Source: Capitulum mitella (Eukaryota; Arthropoda; Thecostraca; Pollicipedomorpha; Pollicipedidae). Taken from it: 64,000 bases of DNA. Shown here one piece after another: positions 1 through 11,639 of the stretch. A model generated the notes under the pieces. It saw nothing but the letters and a program-made list of their open reading frames with translations, was not told the origin of the DNA and did no database searches. Numbering within the stretch: position 1 is the stretch's first letter; every line of letters starts with the position of its first letter. The stretch covers positions 28,444,923 to 28,508,922 of the forward strand of contig CP099847.1 in NCBI GenBank assembly GCA_030062745.1, given 5' to 3'. The position numbers were made by a program, and so were the translations under genes.

Positions 1-120
1 AACTATCTGTCCCATTTCATTGTAACAAATGACAATCAGTTCGCCATGATGTAAACTGCGTTGTTATAAGAAAAAGTTTTGAAAATCTTGGAAGGAGCGG
101 ATACGGGGTTAAAAAGTGTG
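1..120 (-). mobile_element. Family A fragment cut by window edge
   Basis: The segment resembles the inverted right-hand part of family A (TTCAT..AACAAA..ACAATC..TTCGCCAT..TGTAAACT). It is diverged, runs off the window start and has no visible terminus. Confidence 0.45.
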
Positions 121-159
121 AGAAAGGCGATGGTTTTTCACTCGTTATAACTCCGTTGT

Positions 160-1385
160 TTAACCCTATTCCCGGCAGGGAAGCTGAATCCGCCCCCCTC
201 GGGTTTTTTGCTTGCCAATTCCAGGCTTTTTAATGCAGCTTCACGAAACTTGGTCACTTTTCCTAGCTATTCTTTCTACGTGCTGCGACAAAATTTCAAA
301 ATTCTATTTTGCTTAGGGGCGGAGCCAGGCAACGTTTTTGGGAGGCACCTTATGCCATTTTTGGCCATGTTAAGGGTAGAAGGAAAATGTCTGCCAAAAA
401 CAGAGTTTTTAAGATAGAACTTAAAACTTTATATGGATGTATAGCTAAGTCGTTGGGCAATTTGCAGATGTAATTTTGTTTACCTGAGGTTATTTTACAA
501 GGTCAGGTCAAGGTCAAAAGTCTAAATTTGTTTTTTCGCAGTAATTTCGGCGCCGTTTTTTCAAATGTCAAACACGGAATATATATGATTTAGAAGGTGC
601 CTTCTACTTGTGTACCAAGTTTCAGCTTGATATCAGGTCGGGTCACGGAGCTATGACCTAAAACGTCTGTGCGCATACTCTATATCGCAATAGCCATAAA
701 ATAATTTTTTTGAAATAGAGTGAATTCAAATGATTGAAAACGTTTATAGATAATAATAAATGCACACGAGATCATTCCAAGTGACCTCAAGGCCACTGGA
801 GGTCATTTAAGGTCAAAGGTCACAAGTTGATCTGAGAAACGTGTGACCATGACAGTTCCCCCTTTTTCATGTCCCTGGCACCGCCTATGCTAACATTATA
901 CAAACACTGTAATGCGATTTGTACTTCTTTAGTATAACATGACTAGCAGAAGCCAAAAAAGGGCGTCTGCCTCTTTTGTTCATTCACTTGATAGAAAACT
1001 AATCCTCCTATTTTTCCTTATTTTATTCTGAAACCCTGTGAAAGCCCATGAATTTTCTCAAAATTTGAGATTTGCGGACCCATGGTAAAAGTTATATCTA
1101 TAATCTCTCGATTCATGTCAGTTCCATCGAAATCGGTCGAGAAACAACGGAGTTATAATAAGTCCAAAAGTACCCCCCATTTTGACATTTTTGCCCCCCT
1201 GTATCCACAAATTTCAAAATTTGGAGAATTTGTTTTTATAAAAATGTAGTTCATGTCACGGCAAATCGATTGCCGCTTGTTGCGATGAAATCGGACGAGT
1301 AGTTCTCGAGATCTCAGGGGGGGCCGAATCTGCCCCCCCTGCCGGGAATCGACCATACCGTCTAGCCCTCCGGGAATAGGGTTAA
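160..1385 (+). mobile_element. TTAA-flanked non-autonomous element, family A, copy 1
   Basis: Begins TTAACCCTATTCCCGG and ends CCGGGAATAGGGTTAA. The termini are inverted repeats with TTAA on both sides. G-run/C-run palindromes around GAATCCGC or GAATCTGC sit just inside the ends. No transposase ORF is present. The inside carries many AGGTCA motifs, including a perfect AGGTCAAAGGTCA at 810-822. TTAA target sites with CCC-starting termini are typical of piggyBac-like elements; Sola3 also uses TTAA. Assignment is by termini only. Confidence 0.85.
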
Positions 1386-2621
1386 CCCTATTCCTGCACT
1401 CTTAACGATAGTATAGTAGTGCAGAGATAGTATAGATAGATATAGCATATATAGTATAGAGGTAGTATGCATTCCCGTATTGGGACAGGCTTATTCGCCC
1501 CCTGCCCCCCCCCCCGAGATCTCGAGAGCCACCAGTCCAAATAGCAAACGGCAATCACTTCGCCATAACGTTTGCTACATTTTAAGCGGTGGATAAGAGA
1601 GGATGGTATTCTTGATTTGTTATGACTCCGATAATGATTGTACCCTTTTTGATGTAACTGGCTTGAATCAAGAACTATGTCGATGGGACGTCCTCTTTGG
1701 CCCATGCAATTAGAATTTAAAAAATTATAGGTGTCCAAAGGGCTTGAAAAATGTAGGTGTATTATCCAACTGGATTTACACAAAAGTTCGAAATAATTTT
1801 GCCTTTACTTACCACTGTACACTCGAGGAATACAAATCGTTTTTCATTGTTCGTATAATGTTGGCATAAGCGGCACTAGGGGCATGCAAAAGGGGGAGGT
1901 GTCACGGTCGCATTTTCATCGGGTCAGCTTACGTTCTTTGACCCCAAATGACCTCCGATGACCTCAAAGTTACATGAAATAGGCTTTACATAGCGTTTGA
2001 AAATGATTCCAATCATACATAACTTCTGTATTTCTAAACCTGTTTATGACCGTTGTGATATAGGGTAAGCGCGGACATTTAGGTCACAGTTACGTTACCC
2101 GACCTGATATTAACCTAAAACAAGGAGGGAACTTGCAACTACTTTCGAGTCCTCCACTTCCAAAACAAATAGAGAACGCTGTTTTGAGCTGCCATATTCA
2201 GGATTTCGGATTTTTTAGTCAGTGTCAAGAATACGTATATGAAATGAAATTTTGATTTATGACCTTGACTTACCCCTATGAAGTAGTCTTAAATCAATAA
2301 ACGTATTTTTCGTGTTTACCCATTTATTTACCTATGCATTTATATCAAAGTTTAAGCTTTATCTTAAAAAATGTACCTTATATAGTCACTTTTCTTTTAC
2401 CTTCAACAGTGTCAAAAATAAACTGCAATACCTCTGAAAAACGTGGTCTGCATTCGCCCCTGGAGGGAATAAAATTATGGTGATTTGGCAAATCACGTAG
2501 GACATAAAGCTAGGTAAATTCACCAAATTTCGCGAAGCTGCTTTAAAAAATCTGGATATGGCGAGCAAAAAACCGCACAGGAACTTCTGAAGCCCCCTCC
2601 TCCATACGGGAATAGGGCTAA
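1382..2621 (-). mobile_element. Family A, copy 2, inverted and diverged
   Basis: Starts TTAACCCTATTCC at the same TTAA that closes copy 1 and ends GGGAATAGGGCTAA. The subterminal part at 2386-2600 is the reverse complement of the family A left end. The left side carries a small AGTATAGATAGA-like insertion at about 1405-1470. It is more diverged than its neighbour, so older or a different subfamily. Confidence 0.75.
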
Positions 2622-2768
2622 ATCACTAACCTCGCGCTCGATAAAACTGCTCAGACCGAGTTCTTCGGAAGAAACTGGCCTTCAGTCCGACGTAATTTAA
2701 TATTTGTGAACATTCGGTGATCAGCTGCACATTCACGGAAAACTCACTCTTAGATAAATCGATAATAC

Positions 2769-2889
2769 ATTGGAACATTAAAAGATAGAACCATTCCAGT
2801 TATGTGGAAAATGTCTTCATATTTTAATTATTGGGACATTAAATGATACAACCATTCCAGTTATCTGGAAAATGTCTTCATATTTTAAT
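2769..2889. repeat. Tandem duplication, two 61-bp units
   Basis: Two adjacent copies share ACCATTCCAGTTAT and GGAAAATGTCTTCATATTT, with a few differences between them. The flanking 2622-3050 holds no recognisable gene. Confidence 0.75.
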
Positions 2890-3050
2890 CACTAGCTTCC
2901 ACATCAGTAAAGCAACAGGTAACACTCGGACACTGGGCTATTTCTGATAAAAGTGAGCTAAACATGCTACAACAATACTGAATCGTTGCACCAAGATCTG
3001 CATCACCTAACGCGGCAAATGCGTTACCTGAATCAGTGATTTATGTTTGA

Positions 3051-4271
3051 TTAACCCCATTCCCGGCAGCGGGGGGGGGGCGAAATCCGCCCCCCTCCGG
3101 TTTTTTGCTTGCCAATTCCAGGCTTTTTAACGCAGCTTCACGAAACTTGGTGACTTTTCCTAGCTATTCTTTCTACGTGCTGTGACAAAATTTCAAAATT
3201 CTATTTTGCTCAGGGGCGGAGCCAGGTAACGTTTTTGGGAGGCACCTCATGCTATTTTTGGCCATGTTCAGGGTAAAAGAAAAATGTCTGCCAAAAACAG
3301 AGTTTTCAGGCCAGAACTTAAAATTTTTATATGGATGTATAGCTAAATAGTTGGGCAATGTGCAGATATAATTTTGTTTATCTGAGGTCATTTTACAAGG
3401 TCAGGTCAAGGTCAAAAGTCAAAATTTGTTTTTTTGCAATAATTTCGGCGCTGTTTTTTCAAACGCCAAACCCAAGATATGCGTAACGTAGAAGGGTGCC
3501 CTCTATTTGTGTATCAAGTTTCAGCTTGATATCAGGTCGGGTCACGGAGCTATGACCCTAAATGTCAGTGAGCGTACCCTATCTCGCAATAGCCATAAAA
3601 TGAAACTTTTGAAATAGAGTGAATTCAAATGATTGAAAACGTTTACAAATAATATCAAATGCACACGAGATCATTCCAAATGACTTCAAGGTCACTAAAG
3701 GTCATTTAAGGTCAAAGGTCACAAGTTGATATGAGAAACGTGTGACCGTGACAGTTCCCCCTTTTTCATATCCCTGGCACCGCCTATGCTAACATTATAC
3801 CAACATTGTAATGCGATTTGTACTTCTTTAGTATAACATAACTAGCAGAAGCCAAAAAAAGGGTGTTTGCCTCTTTTTTCATTCAGTTGTTAAAAAACTA
3901 ATCCTCCTATTTCTGAGACCCTGTGAACGCCCATGAATTTTCTCAAAATTTCAGATTTGCGGACCCATGGTAAAAGCCCTATCTATAATCTCTCGATTGA
4001 TGCCAGTTTCATCGAAATCGGCCGATAAACAACGGAGTTATAAGAAGTCCAAAAGTACCCCCCCCATTTTGATCTTTTTGCCCCCCTGTATCCACACATT
4101 TCAAAATTTTGGAAACTTCTTTTTATAAAAATGTAGTTCACGTCACGGCGAATCGATTGCCGTTTGTTGCGATGAAATCGGACGAGTAGTTCTCGAGATC
4201 TCAGGGAGGGCCGAATCCGCCCCCCCGCCGGGAATCGACCATACTGTCTAGCTCTTCCGGAATAGGGTTAA
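3051..4271 (+). mobile_element. Family A, copy 3
   Basis: Both termini and TTAA are present (TTAACCCCATTCCCGG ... CCGGAATAGGGTTAA). It closely matches copy 1 through the middle, with AGGTCAAAGGTCA at 3709-3721. It joins family B copy 1 at one shared TTAA. Confidence 0.85.
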
Positions 4272-5497
4272 CCCGTCCTCATGGGGGGCAGTTGACTGCC
4301 CTCCTGAGGTTTTTCTGGGATTGCGAGGGAACCAACAAACACAGAGTCACGAAACTTTGCGTGCCTTTTGCTCCATCAATTTTACATCTCGTGTCAAAAT
4401 TTTGACCTCAGGTCAGATCAGGTGCTTGACCTAGGTCAGGTCAAACAGACCTATGTCAAAAAAAGCTTAGCGCCCTGAAACGTTTTCACAAAACAAGATA
4501 TCTCAATAATACTATCAGGGATTAGTGATCGTGGTAGATGCAACAAATCTGCTATCTCAGATTTTTCGGGATTTTCCGGGTCATTGACCTAAGGTCAAGC
4601 CTATTTTTAAGACACACCGCCGTTTTTCGGAAATTGACGGAATGTTTGATAACATTTTTAGTGTGGAGTAAAGCAGACATCTAGTTACCGTCATTGGGGA
4701 AAGTATCAGTGACTTCCAGCCATTGACCTGGAATCAGGTCACGAATAACTGTAGTGGGCCAAAATGTACCACCGTCAAAATCGACCATGAATTACTCAGA
4801 ATGGGTAGTAAAGGGCAGAAATAGCTTGCACAAACGTTATTAATACCAGGAACCTGAAAAAGTTTGAAAAAGTAGCATATTTTGGAAATAAACAGGCTCT
4901 CGCGAATAAAGCTCCGCCAACTTTGTAGATTGGTAACTAATGAATTTTTCCTAAATTTAAGCATGAGAAACCATCACAAGAACCACAAAGATCAATAAAA
5001 TTGACAAAGATCGTCTTTTTTCGCGAAAATAAAGGAACGCCAAAATTGGCCCCCTTCAATTTGGTACCACATACAGCAGCGGCGCACACTGACAGCTGGC
5101 GGGAGAATTACCCTGTCTTTTTAACTCAACGTTTCGGCGTATATATTGAAGCAATCTGGGGAAATGAGACGTGTATCAGCATGCGCGGACCTTTACTGGT
5201 GCGCTAGCGTCTTTACCTATGCGTTATTAGTCACCGCCCTTGAGATTCAGGCCATTTCTCGGTCTCATGTAGTCGGCTATGAGAAAACATATATAAGGCG
5301 TAAATTGGCTTACATATTATCTAAAACTAATAAATGAGACCAGTTTCGAGCTCTTCTCTTCACAGGCTTTCCAACGGTATGCTTATTTCTATCGTGCGAC
5401 CAACCGTTCGTTAGTTAGAGGGAAGGGTAGTCAACTGCCCCCCCCCCCTCCCCAGTCGCCGATGTTCGAGACGGACCGACGGTCGTGCGCGGGTTAA
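4268..5497 (+). mobile_element. TTAA-flanked element, family B, copy 1
   Basis: Begins TTAACCCGTCCTCATGGGGG and ends CGTGCGCGGGTTAA. A GGGGGGCAGTTGACTGCCCTCC palindrome-like motif lies near the left end and GTCAACTGCC near the right. It matches 35838-36909 and 39032-39575 over long stretches. No transposase ORF is seen. Confidence 0.8.
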
Positions 5498-7189
5498 ACA
5501 ACTAAATAGTTGGACCCGAGGTCACTCATACCACATAGAACTGCTTTCCGTTTTTTTATCGGGTCCTTAGACACTTGTTCTTATAGCTTACGACGGATAA
5601 ATTACACCTTTTGCCAAAAGACAGTAATGTTAGGTCGGGTTAAGACTGCTGCATTTTTTGTACAACGAAATGGGAATACACTGGCATTCCCGTTTCCATT
5701 TGCCCAGCATCTTGCGACGGCCAAACTTAGCCTCGCAACACCTGGAATCATCCGAAATGCCAAGAGATGATATTACTACGAACCAACCTATGAAGCTCTC
5801 AACGACCTGCTCGTACCTCCCCAGCCACAGACAGACACAAAAAGAGCAGCCGACATGATCGAGGGCGAGGGCGGCAGCCGCAGAGTCAAAGTAAGAGAAG
5901 GATAAGGTTTATAGATGCCTGATCGTTAAGATCAATCGGATCGAGAAGACAGAGAAGGGGCTCGTTAGAATCAGGCATCACGAGAACCAAGAGAGGGAGA
6001 ACGAGATAGAGGAGCGTGCAGTTATAATCAAGGACGTAGGAAAATGAAGCACAGAAAATTTCCCTGGTACTGTGGCGGGAGTCTTATAAACAACTCGCGG
6101 CAACAAGAGAGGCAAGAGTGAAATGGAACGGAATGCACCTTACCTGGCTAAGTCCCGGCCTGGATTATTTGTTTTCTGCCTTCTTTTCCGGCGCAATAGT
6201 CGGGATTGACCATTAGCGTCGTAGTCAGAAGCCGACTAGTTTTGTGTTACGTCGGGTGTCTCTTCAGGCGTCAGTCGGTCGTCTTCCCGGCCTGGACTGA
6301 CCTTCCATCCTCCAGTCGTTTCTGACCTCTCCCCGGTCGCCGCCGCCAGCCAATCAGACCGTGGCACCGCTGCGCGCTCAAGCGGAAGACTACTGTCCAG
6401 AGCATACTACCCCGGCACGGGCCATGAAAACTTGCCCTGAGACAGCCTCGATCGTACGACTTTTCAGCAACACTGTGCGGCAAATTAGACCACCGGGCCA
6501 CCGTGACGATGAGTAAGTATCGCGCACAACAGCTCAAGCCACAGAGGCACGAGTAACCGCAGCCAATACAAGAGTCGTTGACGCGAAATGCGCCGCGGGT
6601 GCCGCCACACTACAGCACGGTCTTGACAGTAAGAAACGACTTGAAATGATCTGCAATGACTTGACATTATCCGAAATATCTCTGAGCGGCCTACGACTTG
6701 GTGTTTTTTTAGAATGCATGATTCCTCGTCATTCTCACCGGTTCAAACAAAGTCCTACTATGCTACCGTCACCACATCAGCCGTTTCTTTCATATTCGAG
6801 ATAGGGCGACGAAATTAGTTGGAGGGTTGGCCCGAATATTTTTTCCTGCTTAGCTCATGCAATTTCCCGTCAGGCTTCAGATAAAGAAAACATCTCGTTG
6901 AGATAGTTGCGCCTTCGCTGTTGCCATTGGTTTTCTGGATTACGTTAAAATGGTCCCAGTCAGATCTTCGTTCCCAAAAGGTTATGCTACTTATCGCAAA
7001 TGGTTCGTATGGTAAAAAGTAATCGTTCATTGCATAAACGCATCTGACAGCATGGCGCCAATTACGTGGTAAGCAAGGCCCATTAATAAACAACCACAGA
7101 AAGCATAAACATTTACACAGCTTTCGTATGTTTGGTGACCTGTTTGTGGTCGATTTTGTGGTCAACGTGATAAGTGGCCTCTCTCGACC
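5498..7189. other. No recognised gene
   Basis: Unique-looking sequence with only short open frames on both strands and no recognisable protein motif. 5860-6130 is purine-rich. No element termini were found. Confidence 0.4.
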
Positions 7190-10046
7190 TTGGAAAAGTT
7201 ATTTACCTTTGAAAGGTCATCCGCTTTATTACGGCTATACTCGGATAACCTTGTTTTGTTCATCTTGCCCCAGGCTGCTGAGAGAGAAGCCAAAATGTTT
7301 CTCGTAACCCCAAAAGTCCCAAAAGGCATTGAGCGTGTCGTTAGGATTGACTTCGTAACGTGGTTATTTAAAATGAAACATGGACATCTTCAGGAAAGTT
7401 GCGGAAAGAACGCAACGTTAGCAAAGGCGACTTCGATTTGCATCTGCCGTCTTTCTACTGGCGGTTTTGAAAAGGACTGGAGCTGGAGGAGTGGCATTCT
7501 AGCCTTTGACTATCAATGGTTACATCTTAGATTGACCTGGCCAGCAGACGAAACCGAACGATGCCTAAGAGGAAGCTGCGTCTTTCGTCACAAATGTCTG
7601 ATATCTTTTGAAATGACGACGGATTTCACGATCGTGTTGAAATGAAGGCTGCATGTGCAGAGTGTCATCGACCACAAAACGCACGTGACTGGTAATCGTA
7701 GACCGGGCCGAAAAAGAATCGAAATTGGGAGGACGCGTATCTCAGTATTAATGGGACTAGTCCTTTTTTAGTAGCGAGGAACAATCGTTCCCTTTAAACC
7801 AGCACTGTATATTTCGGAGTGTCGCTGACGTGCATAAACCTTCCGTTCCATTTTCAAGCTATTAATGTTCATGAGCCTCATTAGACGCTCGTTAAAACAT
7901 CATAAATCCCTCGGACAGCTTTACTTAAGATTCTTCCCCACGCCATACGGAACATGCCAAACAAGTCCGTATCGAGAATCACTTGGGAAAGATGTACCAA
8001 CACTCGGAACGTAATCCTACGATCACGTGTCGCGCTTCTCAGCGGGATTCGGCTGACGTGCGGACGCCGTTACTCCCCCGCCGACGACAGCGCTCGGCTA
8101 ATGCGCGCTTTGTCCCCCCTGTCTGCTATGGCCGAACAATGACACGGGTGCGGGGAGGAGTTCCCTCAGACGAGCAACGCCCTTTCTCCCCAGGGAGGTT
8201 CCCGCGGGTGGGTAGCGCCCGTCTCTCTCCCCAGAGAGGAAAGTCGCGCGCCATCCGTGCGGAGCGGGGCTGGTAAGCCGCTCTTCCCCCACACAGACAT
8301 GCATGAGGGTGGAAATCTGAGCCACTGATCTGAATGAAATAACAGCCCAGGCCGCCACCCTCGTCTCCGCATAAGAGCGTCCCACAGGTGCGGTCGCGAG
8401 CGGCAGCTCCTCTCGTAATCGATAATCTGGGTCCGTCTATTAGCATGCAGCACCCGCGCCTAATCGCTGTTCGGTGTTGAATAGAATATGACCGCATTTC
8501 CTGTTATCTAATGCTAATACGACTCCCAACGCTGCTGGTCCATACAAACGTTGGAATTTCGAATGTGTGGATTCTGAAATTGTGTCGAAATTATGTAGGG
8601 TTTTGTCCCTGTTTGGTTTTGCCGGACACTGTGTGTGTGATGAGATGTGAGAGATGAGAGACAAATATTGCTCACCGGCTTTAGAGACAGAAAGAAAGCT
8701 CCAATGGCAACCGATGCTGGATGAGCATAAGCCTCCCAAAAATAGACACAAAAGCAGATACCACGTTCCTTTGGAAGCATGGGGCATGCGACAACTTTAT
8801 TCGTCCAGGTATTTCTTCCTTGTTCTTTTGCATAGCGAGCTCCAGGACCTCAAACTTTGTTCGACAACACCTGTCACACATGAGCCTGATTGTCGCCTAA
8901 GTCAGTGATGTCCATAAATCCAACGTCACGAAGGTGCTCCGAGGACTGCCCTTTCATACATGTCACACTGGGATTGTTTTTCAGTGATTTCTTTGCACAA
9001 GAAGATGTTTACTCATTGGTTACAAATGTACAAAGAGCCAAAGTGTTGTGTAGTCTTCTGTTCTCGTTGATCCTCAAGGGCGAAGCCAAGGAAGAGTGAG
9101 TTCGGGATTTTCCCGACGGAAGCCGTTGTAGTTTCTTTTCAGTGAACTAAGCAATCTCAGAGAGCTAAAAGTACTGTTGCCAAGTGTCAGATGGTTTTGG
9201 ATTACACTACCTGAGCCATTCGGCCGCAGGCTATACTTGGAATATGGCGCGCCCGTCGCCGATAACACTCAACGAGAAGACAGTCATCGCCTTAAAACCG
9301 AAAACCAAAATGGCGCGAAGTCCCCGCGGGAATCCTCGATCTCGAGGCCGGCGGAGACTGAAACCCATTTCTCAGCTGTCACTCGCTGAGCACGCAGGGC
9401 GGACTCCACTGACTTCCGTTCCAGGAGAACGCCTCCCACGTGACCTCGTCCTCCAGCAGCTCACGGAATTCAGGACGGCGAGATTCCAGATCCGGCCGAG
9501 CATCGCTTTGTTCGCTTGAGGCCGCGCGACAGAGGTAACTCGCGCGTTCAGCAAGAGCGCGTGGTGACGCTTTGCTCCCTCAAAGTCGCGCCAGAGATAA
9601 TTCGTGCGTTCGGCAGAAGTCGGTTGCGACGCAGGCGTAATAATGATGAGAGTTAGGACGAGGTCGACGTGGATCGAGCCAGACGTGGCGGACTGGATGT
9701 TTGTCCAGGACTGGTCAGAACCGGATCAAATCCTGGGCAGACCCTGAGCAGAGCAGACACAAAGAAACCCCTACCAAACCTGAACAGATCCGGAGCAGAC
9801 ACTGGCGTACTAAGCCGCAAGCCAGGCGCACCTGGCTCGTTGACGAGCACACTTAGGTGTGCTCGGATCATGTTCAGATTCAGATCTGGCAGACAGAGTA
9901 GTTAATGTGCGGTCAGATCCGACCGCGCATGCGTGGGGCGGATCTGCTTCAGATCCTACCAACGTATGCGTGGGTCAACACGCCCAGTATTGAGATGTCA
10001 CTGGTGTGGCAACCTGAAGGAAGGCTGAGAGGCATTGCCGATAGCG
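7190..10046. other. No recognised gene; open frame at 7190-7645
   Basis: A 151-codon plus-strand frame at 7190-7645 resembles no family I know and has no signal peptide or domain. 8000-8470 and 9230-9960 are GC-richer, with frames open on several strands, which is expected from base composition. I make no gene call. Confidence 0.3.
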
Positions 10047-11639
10047 TTAACAGGCGCCCGGGTGGGGGCGGGGTCAATTTAACCCCCGTGGGGTTTTCCG
10101 AAAGAGCTCCCAAACGGTGCGACGCAGCCACACCAAATTTGATGCGGCTAAACAAACTGAATAGAAAATCTTTTGACGTTAAAAAAATGCCAAGATGTTT
10201 CAAGATCGCCAGGCTAGAGAGGGTCAAATTCAGGTCATGATTTTCAGAAGTGATCATTTTTTGGGACAAACTTCAAACTGCTGCAATGAATATAATTTAC
10301 AAAAGACAGGCTCTCGAACTTTTTTGGGATGCACAGATAACCAACCGAAAAATGCAAAAATATCTTCAATGATCTGAGGTCAGGTCACGAGCACAGATTG
10401 AGGTCAAAGGTCAAAAATTGTCTCCGAGCTTTTGTTCTTATCGTCTCAGGCCAAAAATGAAAACATATGTACAAATTACTACATCTTCTATCGGCGTATC
10501 AAGTTTCAGGTCAATGTCAGGCCAGGTCACGGAGAGGTGACTAAAAATGTATTCGCGCGTACCCGTTTTCTGTAAAGGCCGAACAACTGAACGCCACCGC
10601 TCTGTTCCCATTGCCTAATTCAAGGATAAGATGGTACAAAACAATGCCAGGGATGACTCAAACATTCAGATGGTATTGGTCTCTCCTAGGTCATCTCAGG
10701 TGACTGACATGAGGTAAACTTAATTGGCCAGGCCAACTAAGTTTACCTCATGTCAGCGACCTGAGATGACTTAGAAGAGACCAATACCAGGCCTGGCCTG
10801 GCACACCCGTTTCTGCAACAACTTACTCTCTAGGCTGTTTTTGACGCTGATTTCGAATTCAACGCCTAGAAATTGCCCAGGTATGGTACATGTTGGAGTG
10901 CATTGACGTCAAGAAGAAATAGAACAGATGGGTTTCGCCTTCCGTCCAGCATTTCGCGTCCGCTTACTTTTCTGACGAAGACGGAGGGCACCATGAAGTT
11001 TTCACTTAATAGTAATAAATCTTTAGCGGTAAAATTTTACCGGATGGCGGTTGTTAGCTATGGGAAACACATTTTCGCGTTCATTTTTCCAGGCCACTTT
11101 AGATCAGTGGCCTAGCTTGACCTCATATGAGTTTAAATGTTTCTGGTGGCAAAAATTTGATCGGTGAGATGTTTTTTCTGTGTCAAATTCGGATTCAACG
11201 AAAGAATTTACTCCGAGATATCACAAACAAGATATACGACACGTGAAATTTTAGCATATGGCTTAGGTTGTGCAGAAGCAAATCTAAGCACAAGTACTAA
11301 CCCAAACATTTTAAATTTCATGCCATCCATTGCAGTTTAGCGCGACCTATAAAAAATGGCTCATACATTTTGGCGCTGCGACGAGCGATTTCGCAGTTAA
11401 AGTGAAAGTCTAGCGAGCCGCACCAAATTTGACCCTCTTTGACCTCACTTCACCTTGAAGGCCACCCTTTAAAAACGCCAAACTTCTGCACAGGAGTTCC
11501 TTTAGGGTTGCATCTATTCCGCAAATTTGGTGTATCTAGTTTTTGAGTTAGTTTTTTATGTTATTTATGTTATTATGTTACCCCATTAGTTTCTGAGATG
11601 TTAGCAGGGTCAAAGTGACCCTTCACCCGAGCGCGTTAT
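10047..11639 (+). mobile_element. TTAA-flanked element, family F
   Basis: The left end TTAACAGGCGCCCGGGTGG and the inverted right end (minus strand ATAACGCGCTCGGGTGAAGG) match as imperfect terminal repeats. Both are followed by a GGGTCA...TGACCC or GGGTCA...AACCCC motif. The inside has AGGTCA repeats, including AGGTCAAAGGTCA at 10401-10413, and a large hairpin at 10672-10788. There is no transposase. Confidence 0.65.
10672..10788. repeat. 51-bp-arm hairpin inside family F
   Basis: 10672-10722 and 10738-10788 are reverse complements at about 47 of 51 positions. A 15-bp spacer between them contains GGCCAGGCC. Confidence 0.85.
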
